From assembly GCA_022113835.1 (NCBI GenBank), contig JAILWY010000014.1, forward strand, positions 806,001 through 870,000: a stretch of DNA of 64,000 nucleotides, in the 5' to 3' direction. Both the position numbers and the translations under genes were made by a program. Below, one piece after another: positions 41,896-53,305 of the stretch. The notes below the pieces were generated by a model. That model was not told the origin of the DNA, searched no databases, and saw only the letters and a program-made list of their open reading frames with translations. Position 1 is the stretch's first letter. Each line of letters starts with the position of its first letter. Origin of the DNA: Atopsyche davidsoni. Its lineage: Eukaryota > Arthropoda > Insecta > Trichoptera > Hydrobiosidae.

Positions 41896-42246
41896 TCAAG
41901 TGTCTCTCCTCAGAGGAGGTTGGCGACCATTTCACTGAGCATATACTCATGCTGAGTCAGTGTTTATGGTGGGTCCCCGGGTCCTTCTACACCGTAATTT
42001 TATATTGGAAGGCAAAGTCTGCGTATTGCTGCTGCTCAATACCATTATTATAACACCTTTCATTATAAAGCTCTGGCGTTTAGATCTGATACTCTTTCTG
42101 CAGCAAGCTACAGAAACAATAGCAGTAGCCCTCCTACGTACTTCTAGAGCACATCCCTCCACAATCGTTCTAAGTCCATTACTCTTTTACCGATCCTTTA
42201 CGCACGCTCAGGGTATAGAATGGCAGCCATGCACAAGCAACAGAAA
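41896..42246 (-). repeat. Repeat B, fullest copy
   Basis: This is the longest copy in the window (about 350 bases). On the minus strand it runs from TTCTGTTGCTTGTGCATGGC through AGTATCAGATCTAAACGCC to the tail. In the tail, ATGCTCAGTGAAATGGTCGC then CAACCTCCTCTGAGGAGAGA reads as ...EMVANLL-stop, the C terminus of the LINE seen at 62402. The body has no coding potential and no clear pol III boxes, so SINE-like is a description and not a proven class. Confidence 0.75.
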
Positions 42247-44960
42247 ATATTATCAAACTCATAAATATAACGATGCCGTTTTAGGGCCAAAGGAGGGTTC
42301 AATTATAAATTTCAGTAGTCTTATCAAGCGCTTGGTTTATTAATATTCATTTGAGCGATAACTTAGTTTCATTAATTAATAGTAAATTTCTATACAAATT
42401 ATTAATATTCTACCGGACATTGCACAACTCCTCGAACAAAGTTTAGCTCGATCCCCCAGTCGCCATAGAGGCGGCACTCGCATGAACAGGCTCAAGTAGA
42501 TACGATCTTTAGTATTAAATTAACTACTGGGTCATGAATCATTTATACTGGAGCAGAATACAGATGGGGAGCGGAACGACGTAAGCGCCGCCGAATGACA
42601 AGGGAATAAGTGATTTTTTCATATTGAAACTAACATTTTTTATTCAGTTTTATTTACTTAAGTATCAAAAGAAACGGAGGGGGATTTATTCTATTGTAGT
42701 TTTGCTGTGATTTATCGATTATTAGTAAAACGTTATTTCTTGCTTTTAGTCTAAATAAGTCTTTACTTAGAAAACTACTTATTGTTTATTGACTCTTTAT
42801 AAAAAAAATACGGACAAACATATCGACAGAAAAAGTCGTGTTGACATTTTTTTTCATTTTATATTTTGGAAATCAACTTATTGTACTGTCAAAATATTTT
42901 CACTGAATAAAATTTAAAAACATTAAATAATTCTTAAGATGCAATACTGTGTAAATATTTAATTGAACATTAATTTAGTTTAATATTATAATGTGTCTCA
43001 AAATATTCGGTTCAATAGTCAAACTAAACAAAACAATTTTTACATTAAAACTCTTTTTTTATTTTTCTTGGCATTAAATCTTGAAATTCAATAGCAAAAG
43101 TATTATTTATCAAATATAAATATAATTCTACAGATTATCTTCGAAATAATTCAACTCCTCCTTGTAGTTATTAATTGTTGAATTAGCAAGTAATTCAATT
43201 CCTTCTCGTAGTCTCTTTTAAGATATTTTCGATCAAACCGTTAATCGTTAAGTTATCTATGATCTATTTATTTTTTAAATTAAATAATAATTCATTTGTC
43301 TCTTGTATTTTTTTATGGAAGATATTCCGGCACCAGAAATAGAAAAAAATGGAATAATTAACACATTAATAACCAGCAAGGTCGCCCGCCCTACATGTGC
43401 AAATATGTTTTATTTTTTCCTTTTTTATTTGTTGTGAACTGTTGCCAAATTGCAAAATATAATACTTAAGTGGTAGCCTGTTTTATTAAAATATTTATAC
43501 AGCTGGATCCGCCAAGAGCGAGGGACATCTCCGCTGTAAGGCTGTGTACAGGGAGATCCCAAACTTGTACCAGATATTTTCAATTGAATCTTTAACCATT
43601 TTATAAAATAGGCATATTTGAGCTTTTTTAATTCGTAGTTAGCCTGGCGCATGAAAATCAATTTTCATGTGTATAATTTTGTGCTTTTATTCATAAATAG
43701 ATCACTGAAGTTGTGGTCAATCTATGCGTTTGTATGATTTCAACATTTTCTGCTAGTCGCCGTATATCCTGTGAGACAATTCTGCTATATAAGGGCATAA
43801 AGGTTTTTGGCAAGTTTTCATTGGAAAACACTTGTTCGATGGAAAACGCCTTATTTATTATAGTAGAACTACTTTGGAATTTTTTATTGTTTTAGTTTAC
43901 GGACGTAAATTTTTAATTTGAAAAATACTACAGACTACAACAAGTTTGGAATCACTCTGTATAGTTCTGCAAGCCTCGGAAAATTCGCTTCTTGGAAACA
44001 AAACTTGTATAAATATTTTTTGCGGCTTGAATACGAATTTCATCTAATTAGAATTGTGGCGTTTCATTTGGAAATGTTTGTCATTTTTAGAGCATTAATT
44101 TACGAGTTGTTTCGTCAGTAGTCCTTATTCATCAGCAGGTGGAAAAAATTAGCTCGATAGTTAGTTTACCATATTATATTATAAACCACCCCATAGCAAA
44201 GCGTTTGGCGTGCTTGCTTGACAACCACGAGATCCCAGACTAAAATTAATTATTTTTTACTCACGCTGCGTCCTAATTTGATAATAGATGCTTGGTTTTA
44301 AATTATATTTGAATTTATTAAAAATTAATTTAATGTTTGATGTTTATTTTTGTTTGTAACTTTTTGAATTATATTTTTATCATATTAATTTTAATCAAAT
44401 CGTTATTTTTCTAAATTGCACTTGTTATTAATATTAGCTCATATTTCAGTGCTTCTTGTAAAATATGTCTACGACAAAGTGGTCTAATTTGCGATACTTT
44501 ATATTTAAACAAATAATAAATTCTGTTATATATTATAGTGTTCCATTTCTATTTTCTAACTTCATTGTGCAGTGGCTGTGAAAAGTTTCCAATTCCACAA
44601 GAAACTATCGCAAATTTGTTAAAATTCCACCCAATTTGAGTTCTCCTTTCTACTGAGAAAATACATTTTCCTCATCCACACAGCGCCTTGCTGGCCGACC
44701 ATAAATTGCATAATATTTTATCTGGGAAGTTGCCTTACAAGTTTTCTTTCCCGTTCGCAATTTATTTGATCACTTCTCTATATAAAACTGTATACTCTTA
44801 CTGTATTTATACGTAACTATAAAAGTCACTATACTTTTTTTCATCAGAAAAAAATGATTAAAACAATTATAATATTTTCTTATCAACAAATGTGTGAATG
44901 TGTTCAGCGATTAATTTTATGAGGTTGCGTTTAGTTATAGCATTAATGACGTCATTTCCT
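42247..44960. other. End of intron 1, gene-free
   Basis: AT-rich. Near 44200-44240, GCAAAGCGTTTGGCGTGCTTG is vaguely A-box-like without a B box. A pyrimidine-rich tract and CAG precede the exon at 44969. No other exon was seen. Confidence 0.4.
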
Positions 44961-44968
44961 GTCCACAG

Positions 44969-45056
44969 AGCACTACCACATCTTCGTGGGCGACCTGAGT
45001 CCTGAGATCGAGACGCAGACGCTGCGAGAGGCCTTCACCCCCTTTGGAGAAATATC
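44969..45056 (+). CDS. TIAR/Rox8-like protein, exon 2 (RRM2 first half)
   Basis: The 88-base exon lies between acceptor CTGTCCACAG and donor GTGAGT. It encodes [20 protein letters not shown] followed by [14 protein letters not shown] is the RNP2 motif of RRM2, and SPEIET-TLREAF-PFGEIS matches the corresponding part of Drosophila Rox8. It enters in phase 1 (joining codon GAG, Glu) and leaves in phase 2 (joining codon TCA, Ser). TIA-1/TIAR proteins bind U-rich RNA, regulate splicing and translation and enter stress granules. RRM2 is their main RNA-binding domain. GC-rich codons stand out sharply from the AT-rich intron. Confidence 0.95.
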
Positions 45057-45540
45057 GTGAGTCAACCCCTGCATTCACTTTGAGAAGTCCTAGCACTCTT
45101 CCAAAAAGCACTAGAAATATTTATTTTGCTTTGCATGGGAATTTGAATAGTCGTCAGGAGAGGATAGTTGCTGTGGAGTCAGGTCGGGTATATGGAACAG
45201 GGCTCGGTCCGCCGCCACGCCCCGATCTGGTTCCGCGCCCATCGCATGCAACGCGACGCTAATCTGAAGCCCATTTTTTGTGCCCATAAGTTACAGCCAA
45301 CATGGCGACACGTGTCGGCGCCGACGGCCGCTTGCCTGGGGCTACTGTAGCACAAGCCTTGTGTGATTCGATATTCATTCATTTACGTCCACACCTCCAG
45401 GATAATTTATATACATACAATATTTTGGATATAACCAAAAAAAAATATTGTGAGTGCTTCTCTATATTCATTTTTTGTATTTTGAGTCTAGTTTCGGCAA
45501 TCCTCTATGCTGGAATTTTTAATTAAAAACCAACAAAATA
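45057..45540. other. Start of intron 2
   Basis: A GC-richer part at 45180-45360 has overlapping frames on both strands. None matches a known domain. Confidence 0.4.
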
Positions 45541-45542
45541 AG

Positions 45543-45710
45543 TACGAGAGCGGTCCGATAAGTACTTTGGAAAAGTGGCGATTTATTTCTCAAAATAGTC
45601 TCCTTTTAGCTCGATACAATTAACCCAGCGATGGTCCAACTTCTTTAACCCATCTGAAAAATACGTTTTCTCGAGGTCTGCAAAGTAGGCCTCCTTGGCG
45701 AATGTATAAT
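45543..45710 (-). mobile_element. Mariner fragment (same family as 34499)
   Basis: Starts with the terminal repeat ACGAGAGCGGTCCGATAAGT and keeps the transposase 3' end complement (AACTTCTTTAACCCATCTGA, then ACGTTTTCTCGAGGTCTGCA). It breaks off after GTAGGCCTCC, with no second terminal repeat. Confidence 0.8.
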
Positions 45711-46264
45711 ACTTAGGCTGGTTTTTCAATAAAAAATATTTTTATTTACAATGATAAGTTGCAAGTGGACTGTTAGTGTATATCTACATCCTTCGAAGTG
45801 GCAGTCTGTTATCAACTTAGGTTGATAGTCGCCATTAACACCTCGTGCTTTAGACATGAATAGTTTCATATATGTAAGGCATTTAAGTGAAAAGGGACTG
45901 GTCGTTAGTTATGCAAATATATAGTACATTACAAACATTTCAATAAAATTTATTTTCAGCTACAGTGATAAGTCCGAAAGTGGACAGTTGGGTGTGCTTT
46001 GAGTATATCTACAGTAGCAAGCGTCCAACCTAGGAAGTGGCAGGTCGTTACTTAGGTTGATACCCTCCAGCAAAGTGGGCGCTGAACGCACCATGGGGTA
46101 GATAAGTGTGCCTCCTCCCCGCAGCCCTTGCGTCGTGTCTCCGCCCGGGATGGAGCCGTTATGCGTGGCAGTTATCTGCGAGGGTCCTCGTGATGCTGTG
46201 CCTCCACCACTCGGTGACCACACGTCCACCAGCCAAGCCTCAGACTCCAAACTACATACCTCGA
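45711..46264. other. Gene-free stretch with a short direct repeat
   Basis: Two related segments, near 45750-45825 and 45955-46060, share AATGATAAGTTGCAAGTGGAC / CAGTGATAAGTCCGAAAGTGGACAG-type phrases, then TATATCTACA, then GAAGTGGCAG and CTTAGGTTGATA. This looks like a degenerate 200-base direct repeat. Confidence 0.45.
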
Positions 46265-46395
46265 AAACACTTCAATCAATATTTTCGACAGATGGAATTC
46301 CATTTTAATATTTTTAATAAAATACTTGAAACCGGTCACCAATAAAAATAGACACGTGAAAAAATCACTCAAGTATTTTATATAAAATATTCAAA
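46265..46395. repeat. Repeat C, shortened foldback
   Basis: GGAATTCCATTTTAATATTT and AATACTTG are followed by GAAACCGGTCACCAATAAAA and AATCACTCAAGTATTTTA. The two arms join with the middle deleted. Confidence 0.65.
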
Positions 46396-46445
46396 AGCAT
46401 ATTACCCCGTTGTTCTTATGGTTTCGTGTTTACATCGATTATCCC

Positions 46446-46453
46446 AGAAACAG

Positions 46454-46492
<39 letters not shown>
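46446..46492. repeat. AT microsatellite
   Basis: About 20 TA units with no interruptions. Confidence 0.9.
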
Positions 46493-46494
<2 letters not shown>

Positions 46495-46599
46495 TTGGTA
46501 TCAATGTATTGCTTATAAAACAACATAAGCTTTATTTCAATAAATCATAAAAACAACAATGGCATTGATATTATAAATGAAATACTTCAAACTGAGACT

Positions 46600-46712
46600 C
46601 AACTCAGTTCGATAATGCAAACGTGAAAGTATTTCGAAACCGGTCACCAACAAAAATAAACACATGGAATTCCACTAAGTACTTTCTGTAAAAAAATATT
46701 GATTACTTAATA
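46600..46712 (+). repeat. Repeat C, single arm
   Basis: CTCAGTTCGATAATGCAAAC, CGAAACCGGTCACCAACAAA and GGAATTCCACTAAGTACTTT follow the right-arm order. The hairpin sequence is decayed. Confidence 0.6.
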
Positions 46713-48479
46713 TAACAATATATTATTCACATGCATACCGACACATACACGTTATTTCGTTTTTTTCGTAAGCCGTTATTTCGTTATTGTTAATTAAAAT
46801 ACTTTTTATCTAGAGATAAAACTTATCAATATAATTTATGCATTAAAACTTGGTCACCTTTTTTCTGGTCGGACCAAACACCGCAGCCTCGACGCGAGTG
46901 TGAAGCACCCTGTATATATTAGCTATTACAGCGGCTGCTAGGAATGAGATTGCTTTATAACAGCGCAAAGAGATATTTCACAATATCATATGAATACATT
47001 AATGGTCTTTATTATATCAACCGACGGGCGTAGACCCTCGCCTCTACGACACCGTAGACGAAGAATATCTCTTACACATTTTATTTTACCGCTCCCTTAA
47101 CAATTTGAAAACATTGTACTACTTTGATATTTTTGTGCCAAAACGTAAAAAAATATACTTTAAATCAAATAAACATTTGCATACATCCGTAGAGCTTCCT
47201 CTACGAAACCGTAGACCCTTGTCTGTATTTAAATTTTAATGTAGCTTAATTTTTTTTTTATAAATGATCACAGACATTTGCAGGCCTTCACCTTAAAATT
47301 TTAAATCTTTTCAATTACAACAGCGTTAATTTAAAAAAAAAAAAATACAATTGTGTTATTAGTAAAAAATAAGATCCTTTCTTCGCAAACGAACATTGTT
47401 AAATAAATTAAGCAAAAAATATATTTGCCTAAAAACTTTTAAAAAATTATCTGCATATATCATTAAGTTTTATAAATTAAAATTAAAATGATTCTTTTTT
47501 TTTTTGAGTCTGATACGCTTGTTATTTTAACAAAACCCTCATACTTATTTATAATATGGTACCATACATCTATTTAAAAAAATAATTTATCATCGATGTT
47601 ATTTTATTGATAGATAAGCATCGACGAAAATAGTTATCTTCGTATTATACACATAATTAAAAAAAATATTGCAATAAATACTTGCAGTTTATTATTTCTA
47701 TGATTTTATTTATTATTTTAATTAAAAACTTAATCAAATTATATCAATGATTTGATATAATTGAAGAACCTAGCTTAGACAATAACGCAGTAAGAGATAA
47801 TCATAGAAACAGGGTTAGGTTAGGTATGGATGATTTGAAATAATAGTTACACACTCATTTTTCAAAAAACTTAAATTTTATTTTTTTAATATGTAACATG
47901 GATATTGCCATTACAAAAATCATATACCGCCCACTCTTTATTCACCAAAATTATCAAATTCAAATCCGTTCAAATCATGCCTAACCCGTATTTAGAAAGA
48001 AAATTAAAGCAATTGTATCTGAAATTACACTTCAAGAAGAAAGTTTATAAATGTTTTCATTATCGAAATCTCTTAATTATATAATCAAGTCCGAAGACGA
48101 ATCCGGTGTTAATTTATTTAAATTTTTACAAATTCAAGGGGCCCTTCATACCTGGCGCCCGGCAAGCGGGGTCGCGGAATTAGGTTAATAAGTGCGCGAT
48201 GATAAAATATGAATATAATTAGGCTTTAGGGGTGGCGAGAGAGTGGGGGGAGGGGGGGGGGGCGGGGGTCGCCATTACTGCGCGCATCCGTCTCCATTAG
48301 CGTCCATTCGCAGGACCCGCAGTCGCCATTCGCCCTTATTGTCCGCCGCCCGCATCACTCTCGACAACCCCCGCGTAATGACCCGCTGCGGGGGCGCTTT
48401 ATTTTATTATTCAATTAATCCACCATTATTGGAGCGAAGTAAGAAAAATGCATTTAGTTTAACGATCAGATACGATATA
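46713..48479. other. Gene-free stretch
   Basis: Contains a phrase around GCGTAGACCCTCGCCTCTAC and TAGACGAAG near 47025-47065 and a related one near 47187-47225 (CGTAGAGCTTCCTCTACGAA, CCGTAGACCCTTG). It ends in a G-run patch at 48245-48270. TTAGGTTAGG near 47814 is only two units. Confidence 0.4.
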
Positions 48480-49654
48480 CCTTAAAAACCGGAATTTGAT
48501 ACTAGATGCCAACAGTTTTGTATGCGCTGTAGCAAATCATTGATATACGTGTCATTTTGAAGCTCTATTCATAAGCTGTCAACAATGTTTGATTTGCTTG
48601 TGCGCGTCATATTTTTTTCAATCGTGGAAAATTTTGAAATATGGCGAATAAAACAACGTTTGCGGGAAGTTTTGCTGGGTCACTTTTTTGCTAAGAAAAC
48701 TGCAGCCGAAAGTCATCGTTTGCTCATGCCAAATATGTTCTTCCAAATATGACAAAAACAACCTGGAGTGAAATGGAAGAATTGGAAGCGTTATTCGATC
48801 AAGACTCGTGTCAAACACAAGAAGAGGTTTTGAAATCATTGGACCTGACTCAAGCAGCCATTTCCAAGCGAGTAAAAGCTTTGAGATTCATCCAGAAGCA
48901 AGGAAATTGATTGCCATATGAGTTGAGCCCGAGAGACGTGAAAAGGCAATTTTGCATGTTTGAAATGCTGCTCGAGCGTCATAAAAAGAAGTCGTTTTTG
49001 CATTGAATTGTTACTGGCAATTAAAAATGGATTGATTAAGACAACCCAAAGAGCAAAAAATCGTATTTGAAGTCCGGCTAACCAGCCAAATCGACACCGA
49101 AGAAGAATATTCACGCTGCAAGATAATGCTCTGTATTTGGTGGGACCAGAAGGGAGTTGTGTATTATGAGGTTTAAAACCGGGTGAAACTATTACTGGAA
49201 AGGTGTACCAACAACATCTGATTATTAGTGAGAGCATTGAAGGAAAAACGACCAGAATGGGGGACCAGACACGAGACATTGATTTTTCAACATGACAATG
49301 CTCGACAACATGATGCTCAACCCGTTTAAACTTATTTGGAAAATAGCGGATGAGAAGTTCTGCCCCACCCGCCATTTAGTCCAGACTTGGCGCCTTCTGA
49401 CTACCTTTTGTTTTTGTCGATGCAGAATGGACTTTCTGGAATACGTTTTTCTTCAGTCCAAGGCATCAAAAATTGGCTCGATTCGTTCTTTAGCTCAAAA
49501 CATGATCGGTTTTTTTTGGGATGCCATCCCCAAATTGTCAGAAAGATGAGGAAATGTTGTAATTTTCCGATAGACAATACTTTGAATAACAGAATTTTAC
49601 ATGATTTTTTTAAATAAACGCTTAAATTTCCTAAAAATATTCCGGTTTTCAAGG
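48480..49654 (+). pseudogene. Decayed full-length mariner transposon
   Basis: Terminal repeats CCTTAAAAACCGGAATTTGA and the complement of ATATTCCGGTTTTCAAGG bound about 1175 bp. On the plus strand, pieces of a mariner transposase appear in order across all three frames: a CARLLMPN-like AESH block, DQDSCQTQEEV, the KCEMLLQRHKRK region as FEMLLERHKKKSF, RRIFTLQDNALYLVGPEGS, LKPGETITGKVYQQHLIISE and the PDLAPSDY-LF-SMQ region. Stops and frameshifts break it many times, so no protein is made. The long minus-strand frame at 48836-49375 is its shadow. Confidence 0.88.
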
Positions 49655-51274
49655 AATCATTTTCAATAGAAATGCAATGATTCTTCTGCGTGAACAAATC
49701 GAATCGAACCAATGGACGCATATTTAGCACAAGTATTTTACATTCATTAGTCTCATTGGATTACGATTTAAAGCAATTACGTACCTTAAAATTGAATATG
49801 AAGTCATTATTCAAAGTATTGTTATTATTGTCCTATATTATAAGAGCAGATAATATCAAAAAGTAAAGTCTCAATAGAAAGCGGTCGTATCATTTTGAAA
49901 CGTAAGCAAAAAAATCCCTTTAAAATATAATTACATGATTGAAAGATTTAATCTAATTGAATTCTGTGTAATTTTAAGCTTATTAATTATTATTATAAAT
50001 AAAACACGCCGAACCTCCGCAATAATTAGAATAGTTTACACACGTTCTCAGCCCTTAAAATGATCCCTCGGTAAAGGCGCTCTTCGAGCAGGCATTCAAA
50101 AGATTCCTGAAAATCTTCCAGAGGCATTCTGAGCATCCGAGATATGAATATTTCAGCTTATTTCCAGAGCGGAAAGCACTCACGAGATATTTACAAAGCC
50201 ACTGACTCGATGAAAATTCACTATCCACTGAAAGACAATGAATGCTCTTCCCGCGTCGTTTTACTTCATTACGCAAATACTGTATTTATAATATATATCA
50301 AACGTGGCTTAGTAGTAAAGAAAATTACTGACCAATATAATATTCTACCTGTGATCGTAGAGAACAGTGAAAAGCTCAGTAAAAATATAAAAATAAAACT
50401 AATGTTACCGTTCGAGGTATTTTGAGTTTTTTTACAACCTGAAGGGTTGAAGTGTGCATACAAGAGTTTGTTTTGAAAGGGTTTGTCTATTTGTCTTTCA
50501 AAAATATTCACCGGCGCTTAAACATTGTCTGTGTCTTGCGTGCAAAGAGTGAAATGGAAGAGGTGGCAAACATTTTATAATATTTAGTGGCGGGGAGTGG
50601 TCGCGGCGTTGCCGGGGAGTTCTGAATATTTGCACTATGCATAGCAACCCCAAAGCAGAGAGGGCTAATGTAATATAAGGGGTGTACTACACTGGCTCTA
50701 CAACTGTAAATCACGCGGCGTTATGAGAATATATACGACTGTATATTTAAATTTCTAACTTTTTAATTGTATTCCTCGGACTCTTTCAGCATAATGGACT
50801 AAAATGTACAGTGTTTTTTTTTTTTATTTTTATTGTTTTGATGAAACTTTCTGAAGGTCTGACCACGGACTCCGACATTTTTTTAGCTTATTATATTAAT
50901 ATCATTATTTTTCTACGAATGAGTGGGTCGCATTTTGTGCGTTTAATATCAAATAGCTCGGGGATTCTTGAATTGGATTCTTATGAGGAGAAGGAGTAGA
51001 ATTAAAAGCACTCTGTTGCGCTATGGGAGCGCGATAAACAGTAAATAAGTTTTAAAATAAAAATGAATGGCTGATTTTCAGTTTTAACAAATGAAAAAAG
51101 GTTCATTACAGAAAAAAACACGAAAAACCTAATGGCTAGGAGAACACGATCATTTATTTACAAATGAAAATAGCCAATTGACTGAGACATTTTGTTTGTT
51201 AGTACGTTTTCTTTTCGAAAAAGGCACGCATTCTTTTTTCTCTTACACAATTAGTAATTCAAATTTTTTATTGA
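49655..51274. other. Gene-free stretch
   Basis: AT-rich. The 50055-50276 and 50269-50511 frames show no domain. A T-run lies at 50813-50824. Confidence 0.4.
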
Positions 51275-51465
51275 ATTCGGAATATTTTTTTGCACATATT
51301 GATTTTTATTGGTGACCGGTTTTGCCGACCTTTAACATTGGCATTATCAAACTGAAACTGATCACCAATGAAAATTAACATGTGGAAAAATCACTTATTT
51401 AAAAATATTGAAATGGAATTCTTACTGGAGTACTTTCGGTCAAAAATATTGATTACTTGAATTTT
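51275..51465. repeat. Repeat C foldback, short-armed
   Basis: TTTTTATTGGTGACCGGTTTTG and TTGGCATTATCAAACTGAAA on the left, CACCAATGAAAATTAACATG and AATGGAATTCTTACTGGAGT on the right. The arms are diverged and the hairpin phrase remains on the left only. Confidence 0.65.
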
Positions 51466-53020
51466 GTGTATTTCGATCTCCAATTTAAAGCTATTTTAAA
51501 AATAAAAGCACGCACCACATTTGGGGGACCACTGTCGCCACTCGCATAATTACACGTGAATGTTTCATGGGCGCCGCGCCCCGGGGAGCGAGCGAGAGGA
51601 CCGCTGGAGGAGGCTGGCGGGCTCGCCGACCGGCGCCCCCGCACCCCTGCCCGACTCCTCGGATCCTCGAGTGCTCATCAGCGACGAGCCTCGTCCACCA
51701 GCCGCCTGGTGAACAGCTCCCTCGCGATTGTTGTTGGCGGCGATCCGGAACGCAGAAGCCTTACCCAACCTTAACTAACCTAACTCAAAGCTTTCAAAGA
51801 TTGCTTCAAAGCATCAATGAGACCAGCTCGGTGACGCTCGCTTTGCGTAATCTAACATAACTCTGGGGGCATTCATTTTTAAAGATCTCGAATAAATAAT
51901 CCAATCGTTAGGGCATTTAACAATAAAGCCTAGTAGCTTGCGTTAATATATATAAAAAAAAACAACTAAAACAGGAAATAGTGAGGATCTGTGATAAACG
52001 AAAAGCATCCTTGAATGAGAGCTTTCTTTCTTACATGTCATCTACTTTCCTTTGGTCATCTTATTCTGGCCGTTGTTGAGCTTCCTCGCGTTATCTTTTA
52101 CTTCTTATTGCTCCTTCAGTGAAGCCTTCTACTGCTCTTCACGTCTCTTTGCTGTAAAGCACCGATGAGACCAGCTTCCTATTCAAGAGACGTCTGCTTT
52201 GCCAGCACAGTTGCGTAACTTTACCTGCTATCCCGGGGTCATTTTATTTCCAAACTTCAATATTTTATCTTGCAAGCATTAACAATGGGCCCGCAAAATT
52301 TAAATATAAATAAAAATGTATCTCGGTGCGGAATATTCCGCAGAATCCATCGCTTCTTCTTGGAAATTTTCTATTACTTTTTTTGACCTCTTGATACGTA
52401 TTTTCACAGCAATTTTGTGGAAAATATTTCTTCGAATAATTTTTATAAAATTGAATTAATTAGGTACGAAGCCTGTGCGAGGCTGTACAAATAAAAATTG
52501 TTATTCTTGTGTGCTTTTTATTTCAGAAATATTTTTCTTGTTTAACTGAGAAAAATATTTTTTTTTAATTTTCGTAACATGATCAGAAACTTCCCCTCGG
52601 CCGGTTTTTTCATTGAAGAGGCATTAATTTTGTAGGAAAATTATTATATAAATACACTCATAACCAAATAACCACTTTGGGCATTGTCTTGTAATGTTTT
52701 TTCACATATCAGAAATATGACGGGAATAAACGTTAGTGTATTTTTTAAACTTCTGTTTTTAAACTGTTTTTTTTAAGTGCTGAGATGTTTATTTTTTTCG
52801 TACTCAATCAAACGTGTAAAAAAATAACCTGGCCACTTTTGCCAGAAAATAACATTTTTTTTTTTATGAATTGAGCTAATTTTTAATTAATTAAATAAGG
52901 CAAATACGCTTGGGTGTTATTAAAATAGTTGTGATTGTTAATGTTTACATAGAAATAATATTTTTTTATATTAAAAATGTATGTATATAATATAAAATTT
53001 ACATACTTTTTAAAAAAATT
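51466..53020. other. Gene-free stretch with a diverged direct repeat
   Basis: 51540-51780 is GC-rich. Segments at 51786-51877 and 52137-52250 share GCTTCAAAGCATCAATGAGA-like and GAGACCAGCT, then CGCTTTGCGTAA / TTGCGTAACTTTA and GGGGGCATTCATTT / GGGGTCATTTTATTT. They look like two copies of one unnamed repeat. Confidence 0.45.
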
Positions 53021-53021
53021 A

Positions 53022-53305
53022 AATATTTTTGACAGAGAGTACTTGGTGGAATTCCATTTTAATATTTTTAAATAATGTACTTGAGTGATTTTCCACATTT
53101 TCGTTTTTATTAGTGACCGGTTTCGATACCACCTGACAATCATTCTCTCTCTTTCCAACAACCTCTCCTTCTAACAATTGTTTACCTAATTGCTTATTAT
53201 TATATAAAATCTCACTCTGTTTGATAATGCCAACGTGAAAGGTTGGCGAAACCGGTCACTAATAAAAACGAAAATGTGGAAAATCACTCAAGTATTTTAT
53301 TCAAA
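53022..53305. repeat. Repeat C foldback with unrelated spacer
   Basis: Left arm: TATTTTTGACAGAGAGTACT, TGGTGGAATTCCATTTTAAT and TAGTGACCGGTTTCG. Right arm: GATAATGCCAACGTGAAAGG, TTGGCGAAACCGGTCACTAA and AAATCACTCAAGTATTTTAT. About 105 bases of unrelated sequence separate them. The 53235-53606 frame starts inside this repeat. Confidence 0.75.

Larger units (their letters stand above)
15493..44968 (+). other. Intron 1 of the TIAR/Rox8-like gene
   Basis: The intron is about 29.5 kb, with donor GTAAGT and acceptor TTTCCTGTCCACAG. It is packed with the repeats listed separately. No further exon is required between the two coding exons, since the phase and the family alignment are continuous. Confidence 0.8.

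Noticed and set aside
47812..47826. Telomeric TTAGG repeat
   Set aside because: Only two units, which is expected by chance in this composition.
48836..49375. Minus-strand frame of 179 codons
   Set aside because: It is antisense to a decayed mariner transposase and shows no domain of its own.
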